Shown in pieces: positions 53,207 through 61,197 of a DNA stretch of 64,000 nt. The stretch comes from DASQJL01 sp036380835 (lineage in GTDB: Bacteria; Eisenbacteria; RBG-16-71-46; SZUA-252), in the NCBI GenBank assembly GCA_036380835.1, contig DASVDZ010000095.1:71310-135309 (forward strand). The letters run 5' to 3'. The notes under the pieces were generated by a model. It ran no database searches, was not told where the DNA came from, and worked only from the letters and a program-made list of their open reading frames with translations. The position numbers and the translations under genes are program-made. Every line of letters begins with the position of its first letter. The first letter of the stretch is position 1.

Positions 53207-54123
53207 GGAGCCGCCTTCGCGGCCGTCCCCGGCGCCGTCCCGGCCGCTTTCGCGGCCGCCGAGTCGGCGGAGGCCGGCGTCGCGGCGCTATCCGGGAGAT
53301 CCTCCGGGAAGAGGTCGGCCGGGGCCACCGCGCCGAGCGTGCTCGGCGTGTAGACGAGCACTTCCTCCAGCGACCGGAAGTTGACGGCGGGGACGATCTC
53401 GATCTCCTTCATGAGGCCGGTGTCCTCGAGGCCGACCCGCTCCACGCGCCCGACGCGAATCCCCGAGGGGAAGATGCCGCCGAGACCGGAGGTCACGATC
53501 ATGTCGCCGGGCTTCACGTCCTCCTGCGAGGAGACGTAGAGGAGGTTGAGCAGCGGCCGGTCCCCGAACTCCCAGCGGATCACCCCGTCCACGCGCGACC
53601 GTTCGACGCGGACGGCGACGGCGCAATCGCGGTTCAGGAGCGTGAGGACGCGGGCGGCGTGGCCGGTGGTCCGCTCCACCCGCCCCACGAGTCCTTCGGG
53701 GGTGAGCACCGCGCGGTCCTTGAGGACCCCGTCCGCTCCCCCCTTGTCGAGCGTGAGCGTGCCGCCCAGCCGGTCGATCCCGCGCCCGACGACGCGGGTC
53801 GCGATCAGCTCGTAGGGATGGCGCTCCTTGAGCCCGAGGAGGCGGCGCAGCCGCTGGTTCTCGAGGCGGTCGCCGCGGGCGGCGTCGGCCTCGATCTCGA
53901 GCTCGACCAGGTGCGCCCGGAGGCGCTCGTTCTCCCAATACGTCCCGACGCCGCGGTCCCACCATCCGACGACCCAATCGACCGGGGCCAGGATCGTGTG
54001 CTGGAGGAACCACGCCGCGCGGATCTGATCGCTCGGCGCGAGCAGCATGAGGGCGAGCGAGACGGCGCAGGCGGAGACGAAAACGGTCCAGTCGGTTCGG
54101 CGCGAGAACAGGTTTCGGAGCAT
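53203..54123 (-). CDS. mreC: Rod shape-determining protein MreC
   Basis: A 306-residue periplasmic scaffold with an N-terminal helix (VFVSACAVSLALMLLAP), a coiled-coil (WENERLRAHLVELEIEADAARGDRLENQRLRRLLGL), and two beta domains containing GLVGRVERTTGHAARVLTLLNRDCAVAVRVERSRVDGVIRW and GDMIVTSGLGGIFPSGIRVG. A Pro/Ala-rich tail ends it. It links MreB to PBP2. ATG 54123 lies 19 bp after the mreB stop; earlier in-frame start lies in mreB. Confidence 0.95.
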   Translation of the reverse strand: MLRNLFSRRTDWTVFVSACAVSLALMLLAPSDQIRAAWFLQHTILAPVDWVVGWWDRGVGTYWENERLRAHLVELEIEADAARGDRLENQRLRRLLGLKERHPYELIATRVVGRGIDRLGGTLTLDKGGADGVLKDRAVLTPEGLVGRVERTTGHAARVLTLLNRDCAVAVRVERSRVDGVIRWEFGDRPLLNLLYVSSQEDVKPGDMIVTSGLGGIFPSGIRVGRVERVGLEDTGLMKEIEIVPAVNFRSLEEVLVYTPSTLGAVAPADLFPEDLPDSAATPASADSAAAKAAGTAPGTAAKAAP

Positions 54124-54142
54124 CGGGGCGACTGCCCGAGAC

Positions 54143-55180
54143 TCAGTCGCGCACGACCGACATGAGCACCTTTTCGTACTGGGTGGGATCGTCCAGGATC
54201 TTCCCGGTACCGAGCACGACGCAGGAGAGCGGGTCCTCCGCAACCGTGATCGGGAGGTTGGTCGCCTCCCGGAGGAGCATGTCGATGCCGCGAAGCAGCG
54301 AGCCGCCGCCGGTCATGACGATCCCGCGGTCCACGATGTCGGACGCGAGCTCCGGGGGCGTCTTCTCGAGCGATTGCATGAGCGCGTCGACGATCTGTTG
54401 GAGCGGCTCGCTCAGCGCCTCCCGCACCTCGACCGAGGAGATCTTCATCGTCTTGGGGATTCCCGCGACCAGGTCGCGCCCCTTGATCTCCATCTCCTCC
54501 TCCTGCTCGAGGCGGAACGCCGATCCGATCTTGATCTTGATCTGCTCCGCCGTCTGCTCGCCGATGAGGAGGTTGTAGGCCTTCTTCACGTACTGCACGA
54601 TCGCTTCGTCCATCTCGTCGCCGCCGACGCGGATCGACTGTTGGTTCACGATCGAGTTGAGCGCCATGACCGCGATCTCGGTCGTGCCGCCGCCGATGTC
54701 GATGATCATGTTACCCGAGGGCTTTCCGACGGGGAGTCCGACGCCGATCGCCGCGGCGATCGGCTCGGGAACGAGGAGCACCTCGCGAGCGCCCGCGTGC
54801 TGGGCCGAGTCCTGAACCGCCCGCTTCTCCACCTCGGTGATGCCCGACGGGACGCAGATGATGATCCGCGGGCGCACCCACGTCCGGCGCCGGAGCGCCT
54901 TCTGGATGAACTCGCGAAGCAGGTCTTCGGTCTTCTCGAAGTCGGCGATGACGCCGTCCTTGAGCGGCCGCACGGCCACGATCTCGTCCGGCGTGCGCCC
55001 GAGCATGCTCTTCGCTTCCTTTCCGACGGCGATGACCTTGTTGGTGGTGCGGTCGACGGCGACGACGGAGGGCTCGTTCAGGACGATTCCCTTGCCGCGG
55101 AGATAGACCAGGGTATTGGCCGTGCCGAGGTCGATCGCGACGTCGTTCGAAAAGACACCCATCACCTGGTCGAGAAACAT
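54143..55180 (-). CDS. mreB: Rod shape-determining protein MreB
   Basis: A bacterial actin, 345 residues if it starts at ATG 55180 (MFLDQVMGVFSNDVAIDLG). That start has GGGAGG upstream and gives the usual MreB N-terminus; ATG 55210 would add ten residues and also has AAGGAG upstream. ATP-binding motifs: IDLGTANTLVYL, IIDIGGGTTEIAVM, GGDEMDEAIVQYV and VMTGGGSLLRGID. Filaments guide lateral wall synthesis. It heads the shape operon. Confidence 0.97.
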   Translation of the reverse strand: MFLDQVMGVFSNDVAIDLGTANTLVYLRGKGIVLNEPSVVAVDRTTNKVIAVGKEAKSMLGRTPDEIVAVRPLKDGVIADFEKTEDLLREFIQKALRRRTWVRPRIIICVPSGITEVEKRAVQDSAQHAGAREVLLVPEPIAAAIGVGLPVGKPSGNMIIDIGGGTTEIAVMALNSIVNQQSIRVGGDEMDEAIVQYVKKAYNLLIGEQTAEQIKIKIGSAFRLEQEEEMEIKGRDLVAGIPKTMKISSVEVREALSEPLQQIVDALMQSLEKTPPELASDIVDRGIVMTGGGSLLRGIDMLLREATNLPITVAEDPLSCVVLGTGKILDDPTQYEKVLMSVVRD

Positions 55181-55273
55181 CCTTGCCTCCCGAACGCCTT
55201 GGGTCGACATGGCAGGCGACTCCTTCGTCCCACCCGGGCGGGGAGGACGATCATCGAGGTTCGAAGCCTACGG

Positions 55274-55303
55274 ACCGTAACAGAGCCCCTCCGGATGGCG
55301 CAA
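55274..55303 (-). promoter_or_regulatory. Possible promoter of the mreB operon
   Basis: On the minus strand TTGCGC (55303-55298), 18-nt spacer, TACGGT (55279-55274). It sits in the divergent gap between mreB and the plus-strand secreted protein gene. The match is modest, and the transcript would begin near 55267. Confidence 0.35.
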
Positions 55304-55325
55304 GGCGATTCTCCCCGAAGCCGCG

Positions 55326-55354
55326 TTGACAGGCCGGGATACGGGTGCTAGCGT
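55326..55354 (+). promoter_or_regulatory. Extended -10 promoter of the small secreted protein gene
   Basis: TTGACA (55326-55331), 17-nt spacer ending in TGC, then TAGCGT (55349-55354). The predicted transcript start lies near 55361, about 40 nt before ATG 55403, which has GGGAGGG upstream. It is divergent from the mreB promoter. Confidence 0.65.
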
Positions 55355-55402
55355 CCCTCGCGGATGGGGGAATTTCCCGGTGTGACAGGGAGGGTATCGG
55401 CC

Positions 55403-55942
55403 ATGGTCCGCGCGAACTTGAGATTCCTCGTCGAATCCCTGCTCGTCTTCTGCTTCGCGACGAGCGCGACCGCCGCGCCACCGACCGGCACCTCGCCGCC
55501 ACCGGGCGACCGCTCCGTCGGGTCGGGGCGCCAGGCGAAGATCGAGGAGATCCAGGCGATCGGCGTCGATCGCCAGCTCACGGCCTTCTCCGGCGTCGTC
55601 CTCGACGTCAACGACCGGCCGCTCGGCAACGTCCAGGTCAAGCTCTTCATCGACGGACAGTTGGCGGGCAGCGCGGTCACCGAGTCGAACGGCTACTACG
55701 ACCTCCGCGCGCCGTTCGATCCCTCGGCCGACGCGACCGTCCTTCTCTGGTATCTCGCGCCCGAGCGGTCGTTGATGGCCAAGGAGCTCGTCCTGAACGA
55801 GTCCAAGGCGAGCGTGGCGGCGGGGCTCATCTCGAAATGCGTCCCCCGCGCGAAGGTGACGCCGGGGCACCAGTTCCGGGTCTACCTCTTCGACGCGGCG
55901 AGCCGGAACAAGGAGCTGGCCGAGTCGGACTGCCTCCCCTAG
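55403..55942 (+). CDS. Small secreted protein with carboxypeptidase-regulatory-like fold
   Basis: A 179-residue secreted protein. The start ATG 55403 is chosen because GGGAGGG lies 8 nt upstream and it begins directly with a signal peptide (RFLVESLLVFCFATSATA-AP). After a Pro-rich patch comes a domain like CarboxypepD_reg: FSGVVLDVNDRPLGNVQVKLFIDGQLAGSAVTESNGYYDLRAPF. These Ig-like modules often bind or bridge. Two Cys (near SKCVPR and ESDCLP) may form a disulphide. It is alone on the plus strand and ends 12 bp before the rhomboid gene end. Confidence 0.72.
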   Translation: MVRANLRFLVESLLVFCFATSATAAPPTGTSPPPGDRSVGSGRQAKIEEIQAIGVDRQLTAFSGVVLDVNDRPLGNVQVKLFIDGQLAGSAVTESNGYYDLRAPFDPSADATVLLWYLAPERSLMAKELVLNESKASVAAGLISKCVPRAKVTPGHQFRVYLFDAASRNKELAESDCLP

Positions 55943-55954
55943 CGGCGCCGGCGG

Positions 55955-57193
55955 CTAGGCGGCTCCGTCGTGGAGGCGCGCCAGATCGCGTTCGGCGAGC
56001 GTCCGGCGCTCTTCGACCATCCGCCGCAGATCCGGCTCGAGCGCGCCCCGCAAGAGCTCGTCGCAGATGAACCGCGCGCGGCCCGGATTGTTCAGCATCC
56101 GCCGCTCGATGTCGGCGCTCTTCAACAGGGCGAGCGCCGCCCCCGGCCGGTCGACGTAGTTCTTCCCGTACGTCTCGTAGGCGCGGCTCGCCTCGCTCGG
56201 TCTTCCCAGGTCCTCGAATCCGCGCGCGACCTTGAGCTGCTCCGTCGCGTCGAGGAGGACCTCCCCACCCAGGAGGCGGCGCATGTCCTCGTAGGCGTCG
56301 CAGGCGTTCGCGACCTCGCCTCCCCGGAGCCAGATCCGGATCGCCCTTCGGAATCGAGCGGCCGATTGACGCTCCTGCTGGGTCACGCGCTGGATGCGCG
56401 CGGCCTGCGCGAGCACCTCCGGATCGTCGGGCACCTTCGCCAGATAGCCCTCGCACTCGCCCAGCGCGGCGAACCACTCCCCCCGCTCGGCGTAGCGCTG
56501 GCCCAGGGCAACGTGGCGCTCGAGCCTCCCCTCCGGCGCGAGCCCCATCGCGAGCGCGAAGCCGACGCCGCACGCGAACCCGCCGAGGTGGGCCGCGTAC
56601 GCGGTCCCGTTCCCCCCGCCGGCCATCTGGTAGGCCAGGGTGAGGCCGACCCAGAGGCCGATTCCGACCACGGACGGGAGTGAGAACGCCGCCGGCTTGG
56701 CCACGCCATGCAGGAAGAGCATCGTCATCGAGACGAAGCGGAGCCGCGCGAAGAAGAGGCGGATCAGGAAGAGGCCGAGGAGACCCGAGATCGCGCCGGA
56801 CGCCCCGACGATCGGAACCGAGGCGAGCTCGGGGTGCCAGGCGAGGATCACGGCCGCCTGGGCGAGGTTCCCCAGCCAGCCGCAGGCGACGTACGCGATG
56901 AGGTACCGCGCGACGCCGAGGCGCGCCTCGATCGGCGGCCCGAAGACCATCAGGAAGACGAGGTTCCCGACCAGGTGGAGCGGATCGGCGTGAATGAAGA
57001 GGGAGACGATCGCCGTCGCGATGGTCGGGTGGGCCGCCTTGAAGGCGAGCGCGAAGAGCGCCCCCGCGTCTCCCCGGCTCGCCAGCAGGAGCCCGAAGAC
57101 GAGGACGTTCAGAAAGGCGATCGAGAGCGTCACCCAGGGCGTTCGGCGCACCGGGGCGTCGGTTCCGATCGGCAGCCAGTAGAAGTAGTACAC
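55955..57193 (-). CDS. Rhomboid-family intramembrane serine protease with TPR-like C-terminal domain
   Basis: A 412-residue protein. The first about 220 residues are the rhomboid fold of six or seven helices: Asn77 in HLVGNLVFL, catalytic Ser132 in GASGAISGLLG, and His202 in AHLGGFACG. The C-terminal 190 residues are a soluble helical region with TPR-like units (LGQRYAERGEWFAALGECEGYL, QAARIQRVTQQERQSAARFRRAI, VARGFEDLGRPSEASRAYETY). GTG 57193 has GGGGAGG upstream. The tail may choose substrates or partners. It is divergent from gdhA. Confidence 0.9.
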   Translation of the reverse strand: MYYFYWLPIGTDAPVRRTPWVTLSIAFLNVLVFGLLLASRGDAGALFALAFKAAHPTIATAIVSLFIHADPLHLVGNLVFLMVFGPPIEARLGVARYLIAYVACGWLGNLAQAAVILAWHPELASVPIVGASGAISGLLGLFLIRLFFARLRFVSMTMLFLHGVAKPAAFSLPSVVGIGLWVGLTLAYQMAGGGNGTAYAAHLGGFACGVGFALAMGLAPEGRLERHVALGQRYAERGEWFAALGECEGYLAKVPDDPEVLAQAARIQRVTQQERQSAARFRRAIRIWLRGGEVANACDAYEDMRRLLGGEVLLDATEQLKVARGFEDLGRPSEASRAYETYGKNYVDRPGAALALLKSADIERRMLNNPGRARFICDELLRGALEPDLRRMVEERRTLAERDLARLHDGAA

Positions 57194-57195
57194 GC

Positions 57196-57224
57196 TTGAA
57201 GGGCCTCCCCGACTTCTCTACACT
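57196..57224 (+). promoter_or_regulatory. Possible promoter of gdhA
   Basis: TTGAAG (57196-57201), 17-nt spacer, TACACT (57219-57224), in the divergent gap between the rhomboid gene and gdhA. The predicted start near 57231 leaves a 70-nt leader before ATG 57301. Confidence 0.5.
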
Positions 57225-57300
57225 AGCGGGCGCCTAAAGGTGAAGCGTTTTCGTCACTTACGCCGACCAGGCGAGTCCCCAACCCGAAGAAGGATCCTCC

Positions 57301-58593
57301 ATGGAAACTGGGATGCACACCGGCATGGACATGGGCTCGGACATTCAGCGCGAGCTCGACCCGCTCGAGAACGCCCGCCTGCAGTTCGAGGAAGCCGCGG
57401 CCCGGCTGAAGCTCGATTCGGCGTTCCTCCAGATCATCAAGGAGCCGAGGCGCACGACGATCGTAAAGCTTCCCGTGCAGATGGACGACGGCTCCTTTCG
57501 CGTATTTACCGGGTACCGGGTGCAGCACTCCATCGTCCGAGGGCCCGCCAAGGGAGGGATCCGCTATCACCCCGACGTCTCGCTCCATGAGGTCACGGCC
57601 CTCGCGGCGTGGATGACGTGGAAGTGCGCGGTCGTCGGAATCCCGTTCGGCGGCGGCAAGGGGGGAATCCAGTGCGACCCGGCCCACATGTCGAAGCACG
57701 AGCTGGAGCGGCTCACGCGGCGGTACGTGGCGGACCTGATCGACGTGATCGGCCCTGAGTCGGACGTGCCCGCGCCCGACGTGAACACGAACGAGCAGAC
57801 GATGGCCTGGATCATGGATACCTACTCGATGCACGCCCGCCACACGGTGACGTCGGTGGTGACCGGCAAGCCGCTCGTCATCGGCGGCTCGGCCGGCCGG
57901 CGCGAGGCCACGGGGCGCGGCGTCCTCTTCGTCGTGCGCGAGGCCGCGAAGCGGATCGGGCTCGACCTCGGCAAGGCCACGGTGGTCGTCCAGGGCTTCG
58001 GTAACGTCGGCTCGGTCGCGGCCGATCTCCTCGCCAAGGACGGCGCCCGGATCATTGCGGTGAGCGACGTCACGGGAGGGATCCAGAACCCGGCGGGGCT
58101 CGACATCCCCGCGCTCATCGAGCACGTCGCGCGGACGAAGGGGGTCGCGCGCTTCCCGGGGTCGACCCCGGTCGACGGCAAGCAGCTCCTCGAGATCCCG
58201 TGCGACGTCCTCATCCCCGCCGCGCTCGAGAACCAGATCACGAACGCCAACGCCGGCCGGATCAAGGCGCGCATCATCGCGGAGGGGGCGAACGGCCCGA
58301 CCACGACCCAGGCCGACAAGATCCTCAACAAGGAGGGCGTCCTCGTGGTGCCCGACATCCTCGCCAACAGCGGCGGCGTCACCGTCTCCTACTTCGAGTG
58401 GGTGCAGGACCGGCAGGGGTTCTTCTGGCGCGAGGACGAAGTGAATCAGCGACTCGAGCAGATCATGGTCCAGGCGTTCCACGACGTGGCGCGCATGGCG
58501 GACGAGCACAAGGTCTCCTTCCGCGTCGCCGCGTTCATGCTGGCCATCAAGCGCGTGGTCGACGTCATCATGCTCCGCGGGGTCTACGCGTAG
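57301..58593 (+). CDS. gdhA: Glutamate dehydrogenase
   Basis: A 430-residue Glu/Leu/Phe/Val dehydrogenase. Substrate motifs are GYRVQHSIVRGPAKGGIRYHP and the catalytic Lys120 in IPFGGGKGGI; the nucleotide-binding motif is VVVQGFGNVGSVAADLL, followed by IIAVSDVTGG. The length and motifs fit NAD(P)-GDH that interconverts glutamate and 2-oxoglutarate plus ammonia. GAAGGA lies before ATG 57301. The first about 16 residues are Met-rich and not conserved. It is convergent with the LD-carboxypeptidase gene. Confidence 0.95.
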   Translation: METGMHTGMDMGSDIQRELDPLENARLQFEEAAARLKLDSAFLQIIKEPRRTTIVKLPVQMDDGSFRVFTGYRVQHSIVRGPAKGGIRYHPDVSLHEVTALAAWMTWKCAVVGIPFGGGKGGIQCDPAHMSKHELERLTRRYVADLIDVIGPESDVPAPDVNTNEQTMAWIMDTYSMHARHTVTSVVTGKPLVIGGSAGRREATGRGVLFVVREAAKRIGLDLGKATVVVQGFGNVGSVAADLLAKDGARIIAVSDVTGGIQNPAGLDIPALIEHVARTKGVARFPGSTPVDGKQLLEIPCDVLIPAALENQITNANAGRIKARIIAEGANGPTTTQADKILNKEGVLVVPDILANSGGVTVSYFEWVQDRQGFFWREDEVNQRLEQIMVQAFHDVARMADEHKVSFRVAAFMLAIKRVVDVIMLRGVYA

Positions 58594-58602
58594 CGGCGCG
58601 CG

Positions 58603-58622
58603 CCGGCCGGACGGCGGGCCGG
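58603..58622. terminator. Hairpin between convergent genes
   Basis: CCGGCC (58603-58608) and GGCCGG (58617-58622) form a 6-bp stem with an 8-nt loop in the 30-bp gap between the gdhA stop and the stop of the opposing LD-carboxypeptidase gene. No T-tract follows, so termination in both directions is only a suggestion. Confidence 0.3.
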
Positions 58623-58623
58623 T

Positions 58624-59538
58624 CTAGGAGACGAGCCCCTCCTCGAAGATCAGCCGCCCGCCCCCCAGGCGCGCCGTCGCGCCGAACGGGAGCGGGAGGT
58701 TCCGCCGGCCATGGCCCGCCGGGACCCCCCGCCAGACCGGCGCGCGGAGCGGCGCCAGGTGATCCCGGAGCACGGTCTCGAGCGTGAGCTCGCGGCGTCC
58801 CGGCCGCGGCACGCAGCGGGTGAAATCGCCGAGCGCGACGCCTCGCGCGCCCCGCAGCCATCCGCCCATCCGGAGCGCCGTGAGCATCCCGTCCACCTTG
58901 TACGGCGGCTCGTTCACCTCCTCGAGGAAGACGATCCGGCCCCGGAGCGGCGGCAAGAGGCCGGCCGCGGCGGCGTAGTGGACGAGGACGAGGTTCCCGC
59001 CCAGCACGCGGCCGCGAACGGCCGCCCGGGCCCCGGCGAGCCGGCGCGGCGCCGGAAGCGTGCGGACCCGCTCGGACGGCCGCGGGAGGGTCGTCCAGGC
59101 GATGAATCGCTCGAGCTCGCCGCGCCGGCCCTGGCCCATACCCTGAAGATTCGGCCCGTGGAGCGTCCGGACCCCAGCGTGCCGCGCGAAGCCGAGATGG
59201 AGGTACGTCGCGTCGGAGAACCCAGCGAAGATCTTCGGGTCGCGGCGCATCGCGGCCCAGTCGACCCCCTCCGCGATCCGCATCGCCCCGAATCCGCCGC
59301 GCGCCATCAGCACGCAGCGCACGTCCGGATCGCGGAGCATCCGGTTCAACTCCCCGAGGCGTGCCCGGTCCGCGCCCGCGAGGTGGCCACGGCGGTCGCC
59401 GATCTGCCGGCCGAGCCGGACCCGGAATCCTTCCTTCTCGAGCGCCCGGACTCCGGCCGCGAGCGCGCGCCGGGCGACGGGACCCGACGGCGCGACGACG
59501 CCGATCCGGTCGCCCGCCCGGAGGCGCGGCGGCGCCAC
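58624..59538 (-). CDS. LD-carboxypeptidase (peptidase S66)
   Basis: A 304-residue enzyme cutting the L,D bond of murein tetrapeptides during recycling. It has GDRIGVVAPSGPV, RGGFGAMRI, the nucleophile Ser108 in GFSDATYL, Glu in IVFLEEVNEPPYKVD and His in GVPAGHGRRNLPLPFG, as in LdcA. GTG 59538 lies 5 bp after the dacB stop; earlier in-frame start would be inside dacB. No signal peptide is seen, so it is probably cytoplasmic. It is coupled with dacB, another murein hydrolase gene. Confidence 0.92.
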   Translation of the reverse strand: MAPPRLRAGDRIGVVAPSGPVARRALAAGVRALEKEGFRVRLGRQIGDRRGHLAGADRARLGELNRMLRDPDVRCVLMARGGFGAMRIAEGVDWAAMRRDPKIFAGFSDATYLHLGFARHAGVRTLHGPNLQGMGQGRRGELERFIAWTTLPRPSERVRTLPAPRRLAGARAAVRGRVLGGNLVLVHYAAAAGLLPPLRGRIVFLEEVNEPPYKVDGMLTALRMGGWLRGARGVALGDFTRCVPRPGRRELTLETVLRDHLAPLRAPVWRGVPAGHGRRNLPLPFGATARLGGGRLIFEEGLVS

Positions 59539-59543
59539 GGGGA

Positions 59544-61160
59544 TCAGCGAGGCCTCCGCGGTGGCGGGAGCGTCGTCGGCGCCGAGTCGCGCCGGAAGCG
59601 GCTCAAGGCGGTCACGAGGCGCTCTTCCATCCGGTGCGCGTCGGCGACGGTCCCCCGGTTTCCGTTCGTGAGGATGCAGAACGCGACCCGCTCCTGGTCG
59701 GCCGTGTTCACGTATCCCGAGAGCGCGCTCACGTTGGTCAGCGTCCCGGTCTTCCCATGGAGGTCGGCGCCCCGATCGAGATCGGCGAAGCGGTAACGGA
59801 GCGTTCCCGGCGTTCCCGGCCTCGCGAGCCCGTCCCGGAAGGCGACGGAGAGCGTCGAGTCGCGCGCGAGGGTGGCGAGCCACGCCACGATCGCGCGCGG
59901 CGTCACGAGGTCCATGGGGGAGAGGCCGCTCCCGTCGACGAGCGAGAGATCGAGCGTGTCGACGCCGGCCGTCTCGGAGGCGATCCGGATGGCGGCGGCG
60001 ACGCCGGCGGCGCGCCGCTTCTCCCGCGGCTCCGGGTCGAGGAGCCGGAGGAGCGCCTCCGCCTCGACGTTCAGGCTCAAGGCGTTCACGACCGACACGA
60101 TCCGTCCGGCGGTCGGCGACAGGAGCGTCAGGACGACGGCGGCGCGCGCCCGCGACACCGCGGCCCACCCGGCGATCGAGTCGGCGCCGATGGGCGCGAA
60201 CGGAAGCGACGGCGGCTCGGCGACCGAGCCCCCGTTCAGGGCCCCCGGGGCGTGCGGAACGAGCTTCACCGTCGCTTTCGTATCGACGCCGGCCCGCTTC
60301 AGGGCCCCGAGAAGGACCAGGCCGGCGGTCGAGTCCGGATCGGGGACCGCGATCCACTTCTTGACCGTGCTCAAGGGCGGGATCTGGCCGCGGACGCCGA
60401 GCCGGTAGGACCCGGGATCGCGCGTGAGGTCGATCCAGGGCATCGAGCCCGTGGCGCCGATCCCCACCCTCCCCACGATCGTGAGCGGCGTCTCCGGCGG
60501 ATCGAACGACAGCGCCACCTCGCGCGTCGTGGAGGTCGCGAGGAGGGTCGCGGCGTTGCCGTTCGAGAGCACCGCGCCCACGCCCGCGCCGTAGGCCGCG
60601 ACCGCGTCCTCGACCGCCCAACCCGGCCCGTAGGGCTCCGGGGCGAACAGGGTCCCGTCGATCCAGAGCGTTCCCTCGAAGGCGGTGAGGCCGCCCGCGC
60701 GGAGGAGCACCGCGAGCGAGTCGAGGAGCCCGCGGGAGCCCGGAGCGAGGAGCTGCGTCACGTCCGGCGCGCCCGCCGCGCGGAGCACGAGGTCTCCCGA
60801 GAGCCGCGCGGTGCCGTCCTTCCGGCGGGTCACGCTCCCCTTCGCTTCGATCCGGGTCGTGAAGCGGGCGTCGCGCCCGAATCGTTCGAGGAAGGCGGAC
60901 GTGGTGAAGATCTTCGCGTTGCTTCCCGGGATCAGCCGCCGCGCGGCGCCCACGGCGAAGAGCGTGTCGCCCCGGTCGAGCGAGACGGCGAGGGCGCCGA
61001 CGTGCGCCTGGCCGTCCAGCTCGGCGCTGATCGCCGCGAGGGAATCGGCCAGCGGGCCCGGAAGGCCCCGCGACGCGGCCTCGCCGCGACCGGCGAGGAG
61101 CGCGAGAACGCAGACCGCCGCCACGAGCGGCGCCCGAAGCGGGCCGGGGCGGCCCCTCAC
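59544..61160 (-). CDS. dacB: D-alanyl-D-alanine carboxypeptidase/endopeptidase (PBP4, peptidase S13)
   Basis: A 538-residue periplasmic enzyme. Signal peptide: PLVAAVCVLALLAGRGEA. Active-site motifs: Ser80-x-x-Lys83 in IPGSNAKIFTTSAFL, SLNVEAEALL (SxN), and KTGTLTNV. The large insert between SxxK and SxN is typical of class C/S13 PBPs. It trims and cuts peptidoglycan peptides. It starts with GTG 61160, 37 bp after the PorV-like gene. A short Pro-rich tail ends it. Confidence 0.93.
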   Translation of the reverse strand: MRGRPGPLRAPLVAAVCVLALLAGRGEAASRGLPGPLADSLAAISAELDGQAHVGALAVSLDRGDTLFAVGAARRLIPGSNAKIFTTSAFLERFGRDARFTTRIEAKGSVTRRKDGTARLSGDLVLRAAGAPDVTQLLAPGSRGLLDSLAVLLRAGGLTAFEGTLWIDGTLFAPEPYGPGWAVEDAVAAYGAGVGAVLSNGNAATLLATSTTREVALSFDPPETPLTIVGRVGIGATGSMPWIDLTRDPGSYRLGVRGQIPPLSTVKKWIAVPDPDSTAGLVLLGALKRAGVDTKATVKLVPHAPGALNGGSVAEPPSLPFAPIGADSIAGWAAVSRARAAVVLTLLSPTAGRIVSVVNALSLNVEAEALLRLLDPEPREKRRAAGVAAAIRIASETAGVDTLDLSLVDGSGLSPMDLVTPRAIVAWLATLARDSTLSVAFRDGLARPGTPGTLRYRFADLDRGADLHGKTGTLTNVSALSGYVNTADQERVAFCILTNGNRGTVADAHRMEERLVTALSRFRRDSAPTTLPPPRRPR

Positions 61161-61197
61161 AGGTCCGCCCCGGCGTTTGACGACGCGCTACGATGGA

